Shown here: positions 30,438 through 33,257 of the stretch, in pieces
Position numbering within the stretch: position 1 is the stretch's first letter
Layout: every line of letters begins with the position of its first letter
Assembly (NCBI GenBank): GCA_028868825.1
Contig: JAGWTU010000060.1
Coordinates: 1-33,257, forward strand
DNA from: Burkholderiales bacterium
GTDB lineage: Bacteria > Pseudomonadota > Gammaproteobacteria > Burkholderiales > Burkholderiaceae_C
Length of the DNA: 33,257 nt
Direction: 5' to 3'
Translations under genes and position numbers: made by a program
The notes under the pieces: model-generated
Told to the model about the DNA's origin: nothing
Databases searched by the model: none
Seen by the model: only the letters and a program-made list of their open reading frames with translations

Positions 30438-31847
30438 GTGAGCAAACAAGCGACCGTCACCTACGACGAACGAAGCCGACGTGAGGCCGACGAGATGATC
30501 GCGGCGGAAGCCAGGCATATCGAGCAACGCCGAGCCCGGGAACAGGACTGCGATTGCAAGGATGGGATGTTCCCGCGCGCGCGAGTCCCGGACCGCCGCA
30601 GGTTCCTGCTCAGCGCAGGGTCGATCGCCGGTGTCGTCGGCTCGACGTCGGTGGCCCACGCCGCCGACGACAAGACACCGGCCGGCGCCTTTCATTTCGA
30701 CGTGCCCGCCGACCCGACCAAGGTGCCGGGGCGTCCGGTGGGCGCCGATGGCGGCTACGGTTCACGCTCGCAGTTCGAGACCGAGGCGCGCTGGCGTTTT
30801 CCGACGCCGACCGAGAACAGTTCCTGGAGCATGACGCCCCTGGACAGGATGCTCGGCAATCTCACGGCATCCGGGCTTCATTTCGAGCGTCACCACGGCG
30901 GCATCCCGACGATCGATCCGGCCCGCCACTCGCTCGTCGTGCACGGCATGGTGGGCACGGCCAAGAAGTTCTCGATGATCGATCTCAAGCGCTTCCCGTC
31001 GGTGACGCGCAAGCATTTCATCGAATGCTCGGGCAACGGCTTGACCGAATGGAACAAGCCGACCTTGAAGACGGTCCAGGGCACGCATGGCCTGCTCAGC
31101 ACCTCCGAATGGACGGGCGTGCAGTTCGCGACGATCGCACGCGAGGTCGGCCTGCAGGACGGATCGGCCTGGGTGCTGGCCGAAGGTGCCGATGCCGCGG
31201 TGATGACCCGCAGCATCCCGATGGAGAAGATGCTGAAGGATGCGCTGCTCGTCTATGGGCAGAACGGCGAGGCCATCAGGCCCGAGCAAGGCTATCCCCT
31301 GCGTCTGCTGCTGCCCGGCTTCGAAGGCAACACGCACATCAAGTGGCTGCGCCGCCTGTACATCAGCGACAAGCCCTTCATGACGCGCGAGGAAACCTCG
31401 AAGTACACCGACTTGCTCGGCAACGGCAAGGCGCGCCAGTTCAGCCTCGAGATGGACGCCAAATCGGTCATCACCTTTCCGTCGGGCGACATGCGGCTGC
31501 CCGGTGCAGGCTACTACGACATCCAGGGCCTGGCTTGGAGCGGTCGCGGGCGCATCCAGTCGGTCGAGGTGTCCACCGATGGCGGGGCGACCTGGTATCC
31601 GGCGCAGCTGCAATCCGAACCTCAACCCTGTTGCACCGTGCGATTCAGCTTTCCGTGGAGCTGGAACGGCAGGCCGGCCGTCCTGCAGAGTCGCTGCACC
31701 GACGAAACGGGCTATCTGCAGCCGACCCTCAAGCAATTGATTGCGATACGGGGGTCGAACGGGCCGTTCGGATCGATCTATCACCTGAACGCCATCCAGA
31801 GCTGGGCCGTCAACGAAGTCGGGGAGGTGTCCAATGTTCACGCCTGA
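30438..31847 (+). CDS. soxC: SoxC-like sulfane/sulfite dehydrogenase, molybdenum-cofactor subunit
   Basis: A 469-residue periplasmic oxidoreductase of the sulfite oxidase family. A Tat signal has its twin arginines at about 53-55 (DRRRFLLSAGSIAGVVG). Then come HHGGIPTIDP and KHFIECSGNG, where C197 is the molybdenum ligand, followed by the C-terminal dimerisation domain (GLAWSGRGRIQSVEVSTDGG). In Sox systems, SoxCD removes six electrons from protein-bound sulfane sulfur. The GTG at 30438 has a strong GGAGGG site but leaves an odd 43-residue leader with CDC; the ATG at 30567 (residue 44, AAGGA upstream) would give a normal Tat peptide. The gene overlaps the cytochrome gene by 14 bp. No soxXYZAB is in the window, so a sulfite dehydrogenase role is also possible. 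Confidence 0.85.
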   Translation: MSKQATVTYDERSRREADEMIAAEARHIEQRRAREQDCDCKDGMFPRARVPDRRRFLLSAGSIAGVVGSTSVAHAADDKTPAGAFHFDVPADPTKVPGRPVGADGGYGSRSQFETEARWRFPTPTENSSWSMTPLDRMLGNLTASGLHFERHHGGIPTIDPARHSLVVHGMVGTAKKFSMIDLKRFPSVTRKHFIECSGNGLTEWNKPTLKTVQGTHGLLSTSEWTGVQFATIAREVGLQDGSAWVLAEGADAAVMTRSIPMEKMLKDALLVYGQNGEAIRPEQGYPLRLLLPGFEGNTHIKWLRRLYISDKPFMTREETSKYTDLLGNGKARQFSLEMDAKSVITFPSGDMRLPGAGYYDIQGLAWSGRGRIQSVEVSTDGGATWYPAQLQSEPQPCCTVRFSFPWSWNGRPAVLQSRCTDETGYLQPTLKQLIAIRGSNGPFGSIYHLNAIQSWAVNEVGEVSNVHA

Positions 31848-32400
31848 ACGGTTCGCGGGTGGGCTGCTGGCTCTCGCCTCGCTGTCGACGGTGGCCTACG
31901 CGCAGGCGATGCCGGGGCGCTACGGTTTCGGCACCCCGGCCACGGCGCCGGACCTGGCGAGATTCCTCACCGTCCAGCCCGACGGCCGCGGGCTGCCGCC
32001 GGGCAGCGGCAATGCGGCGGCCGGCGCCAAGGTCTACGCCCAGTCCTGCTTCGCCTGCCATGGCGACAAGCTGCAGGGCAACCCCGCCAAGGGCATCGGC
32101 GGTGACCGTCTGATCGGTGGCCGGGGCTCGCTGGCCACGGCCGCACCCGTCAAGACGGTGGAAAGCTACTGGCCTTACTCGACGACCCTGTTCGACTACG
32201 TCAAGCGCGCGATGCCTTTCAGCGCGCCCGGCTCGCTCAGCGACGACGATGCCTACGCCGTCGTGGCCTACATCCTGGCTGAGGGCAAGGTCATCAAGCC
32301 GAGCGAAACGATGAATGCCCAGACGCTGCCCAAGGTGATGATGCCCAATCGCGACGGGTTCATCCCCGATTCGCGACCCGAATTGGATCTCTATCGTTGA
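31834..32400 (+). CDS. soxD: SoxD-like monoheme cytochrome c subunit
   Basis: A 188-residue periplasmic c-type cytochrome. The signal peptide is about 1-24 (LLALASLSTVAYAQA). One haem site, CFACH, is at 72-76, and M-rich segments near 161-174 could give the axial methionine. SoxD-type phrases are DGRGLPPGSG, KTVESYWPYSTTLFDYVKRAMPF and LSDDDAYAVVAYIL. Paracoccus SoxD has two haems and about twice this length, so this is the N-terminal half alone. It overlaps the soxC-like gene by 14 bp with a GGGGAGG ribosome site, so the two are coupled and should form an enzyme-cytochrome pair. Confidence 0.87.
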   Translation: MFTPERFAGGLLALASLSTVAYAQAMPGRYGFGTPATAPDLARFLTVQPDGRGLPPGSGNAAAGAKVYAQSCFACHGDKLQGNPAKGIGGDRLIGGRGSLATAAPVKTVESYWPYSTTLFDYVKRAMPFSAPGSLSDDDAYAVVAYILAEGKVIKPSETMNAQTLPKVMMPNRDGFIPDSRPELDLYR

Positions 32401-32418
32401 TTCGATGGGTCGGTCACG

Positions 32419-32438
32419 CCGGCCTCCTGGGTGGCCGG
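32419..32438. terminator. Hairpin between convergent soxD-like and small-protein genes
   Basis: CCGGCC at 32419-32424 and GGCCGG at 32433-32438 form a 6-bp GC stem with an 8-nt loop in the 57-bp gap between convergent genes. No U tract is seen. It is a plausible bidirectional transcript end. Confidence 0.4.
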
Positions 32439-32457
32439 TGCCCTTGGCCGCGCGAAA

Positions 32458-32868
32458 CTACTTGGCGCGCATGCGGTTGTTCTTGGCGTTGTGCTCGAGC
32501 TCGCACAAGCCGAGTGCCTCCAGCAGTGGCGGCACATAAACGCCGAATCTGCCGCGCAGGCCCTTTTTCAAGCCGTACCAGCCGCCGACGGGATTGCCGG
32601 CCGAACGGCCCCAGGCCTCCACGGTGCCCTCTTTCACAGGCTTCTGTTCATCGGCACCGCCGAGTTCGACCCAGTCGGCCGCCTTCTCGAGCATGGCATG
32701 GAGGTCTTCGACGCACCGTGCGTCGTAGTGCAGCACCGTGCTGCCCACGGTGCAGACGAGAATCTTCCTGCCGTCCTTCTCGTCCACGTGCATCGTGAAC
32801 TCGCACGTGCCGGGCGGTGTCTTGAGCCTCCAGGGATCGTCTTTCGTGCGGTTCAGGGCAACGGTCAT
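32458..32868 (-). CDS. Conserved small protein of unknown function (DUF6855-like)
   Basis: A 136-residue soluble protein without signal or membrane span. It begins MTVALNRTKDDPWRLKTPPG and continues with CEFTMHVDEKDGRKILVCTVGSTVL-type strands, LHYDARCVEDLHAML, EGTVEAWGRS, NPVGGWYGLKKGLRGRFGVYVPP and a basic end NNRMRAK. I recall this as a widespread family, probably DUF6855, with no known function. The ATG at 32868 is preceded by GGAGACC and starts the conserved part; an upstream ATG at 32958 adds a low-complexity leader. It converges with the soxD-like gene. Confidence 0.78.
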   Translation of the reverse strand: MTVALNRTKDDPWRLKTPPGTCEFTMHVDEKDGRKILVCTVGSTVLHYDARCVEDLHAMLEKAADWVELGGADEQKPVKEGTVEAWGRSAGNPVGGWYGLKKGLRGRFGVYVPPLLEALGLCELEHNAKNNRMRAK

Positions 32869-33032
32869 GAGGTCTCCATGGGGCGATCGCGAGTGGAAGT
32901 CGCGAGTGGAAGGACGGCATCCATTCGATGCCTGGACCGGTGAGGCCGCATTCTCCATGAATGCCGGTTTTTGCGCTGTGGGGCATGACCCGGGATCGGC
33001 ACCGCTAAACTGCAGCGACCAGGTTCGCGCCA

Positions 33033-33053
33033 GCGGCTCGCCTCCCGAGCCGC
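33033..33053 (+). promoter_or_regulatory. Leader hairpin upstream of the YhdH-like gene
   Basis: GCGGCTCG at 33033-33040 and CGAGCCGC at 33046-33053 form a perfect 8-bp stem with a 5-nt loop, 38 bases before the next start codon. A TAAACT -10-like box lies at 33006-33011, so the hairpin would be in the message leader. The function is unknown. Confidence 0.3.
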
Positions 33054-33091
33054 GATCGGCGTCCGATCCTCAACCGCCGGAATGACCCTCG

Positions 33092-33257
33092 ATGAACACC
33101 TTCAAAGCCTTCGAGATTCGCGCCACCGAGAAGGGCCTGGGCCTGGGCGCCATGACGACGATGCGACCCGAGCAGCTCGACCCGGGCGAAGTGAGCCTGC
33201 GCGTCCACTACTCGAGCATCAATTACAAGGACGCCCTGGCCGCGACGGGCAAGGGCA
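33092..33257 (+). CDS. YhdH/AcuI-type zinc-free alcohol dehydrogenase-family reductase (partial, 5' end)
   Basis: The first 55 codons of a medium-chain dehydrogenase/reductase; the window ends inside the gene. MNTFKAFEIRATEKG, then LDPGEVSLRVHYSSINYKDALAATGKG, is typical of the YhdH/YhfP group (acrylyl-CoA reductase AcuI, quinone-oxidoreductase-like), which lacks catalytic zinc. Activity on acrylyl-CoA would need the missing part to judge. Confidence 0.85.
   Translation, partial: MNTFKAFEIRATEKGLGLGAMTTMRPEQLDPGEVSLRVHYSSINYKDALAATGKG

Noticed and set aside
1..33257. CRISPR arrays, insertion sequences, rRNA or tRNA genes
   Set aside because: I saw no regularly spaced repeats, transposase motifs or RNA-gene signatures while reading the window, but I could not run a dedicated search.

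Overview
The window is GC-rich, densely coded DNA whose gene content points to a nitrogen-fixing betaproteobacterium, most likely Burkholderiales or a close relative. The reasons are a betaproteobacterial-style nifHDK with draT/draG, a class I PHA synthase, an orphan Bug-type solute-binding protein, a sox pair and the overall coding style. This assignment is inference from gene content; no rRNA or other marker is present.

Bases 1-11669 are a nitrogen-fixation region in three blocks. The first (+) block holds an unknown 115-aa protein, a NifS-type cysteine desulfurase with an apparent 1-bp frameshift near its 3' end, nifT, a DegT-fold aminotransferase homologue that lacks the PLP lysine, a SIR2-like protein and an adrenodoxin-type [2Fe-2S] ferredoxin. 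The second (-) block, read from 6909 down to 4217, holds an unrecognised 201-aa protein, draT, draG (overlapping draT by 11 bp) and an FmdB-type zinc ribbon protein. The third (+) block is nifH-nifD-nifK followed by a homologue of the Shethna FeSII protective ferredoxin. Blocks two and three diverge from a 404-bp control region. It has a sigma-54 promoter on each strand and one NifA-type TGT-N10-ACA site almost exactly midway, plus an IHF-like site only on the nifH side. DraT/DraG would ADP-ribosylate and restore NifH at Arg102, and FeSII would shield the enzyme from oxygen, so this strain appears to have two separate post-translational safeguards.

Bases 11739-20283 are mixed. They hold a zinc-ribbon membrane protein, an RNB-domain ribonuclease, an SDR-phaC pair for polyhydroxyalkanoate metabolism (-), a Bug solute-binding protein with a cytoplasmic sulfatase (-), and a divergent LysR regulator with an operator-like inverted repeat between the two.

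Bases 20405-27150 (-) form what looks like one uptake and processing locus: an OPT-family transporter, a DUF917 protein and a TonB-dependent receptor in one operon. A strong intrinsic terminator follows, and then an IclR-family regulator and an ATP-grasp ligase coupled by a TGATG overlap. The OPT promoter carries an inverted repeat between its predicted start point and the ATG. This is the best candidate for an undescribed system in the window.

Bases 27297-33257 carry a methyl-accepting chemotaxis protein, a DTW-domain tRNA-modifying enzyme, a ParE-like toxin remnant, a 583-bp stretch with paired AT-rich palindromic repeats, a soxC-like molybdoenzyme with a monoheme soxD-like cytochrome, a small conserved protein and the start of a YhdH/AcuI-type reductase cut by the window end.
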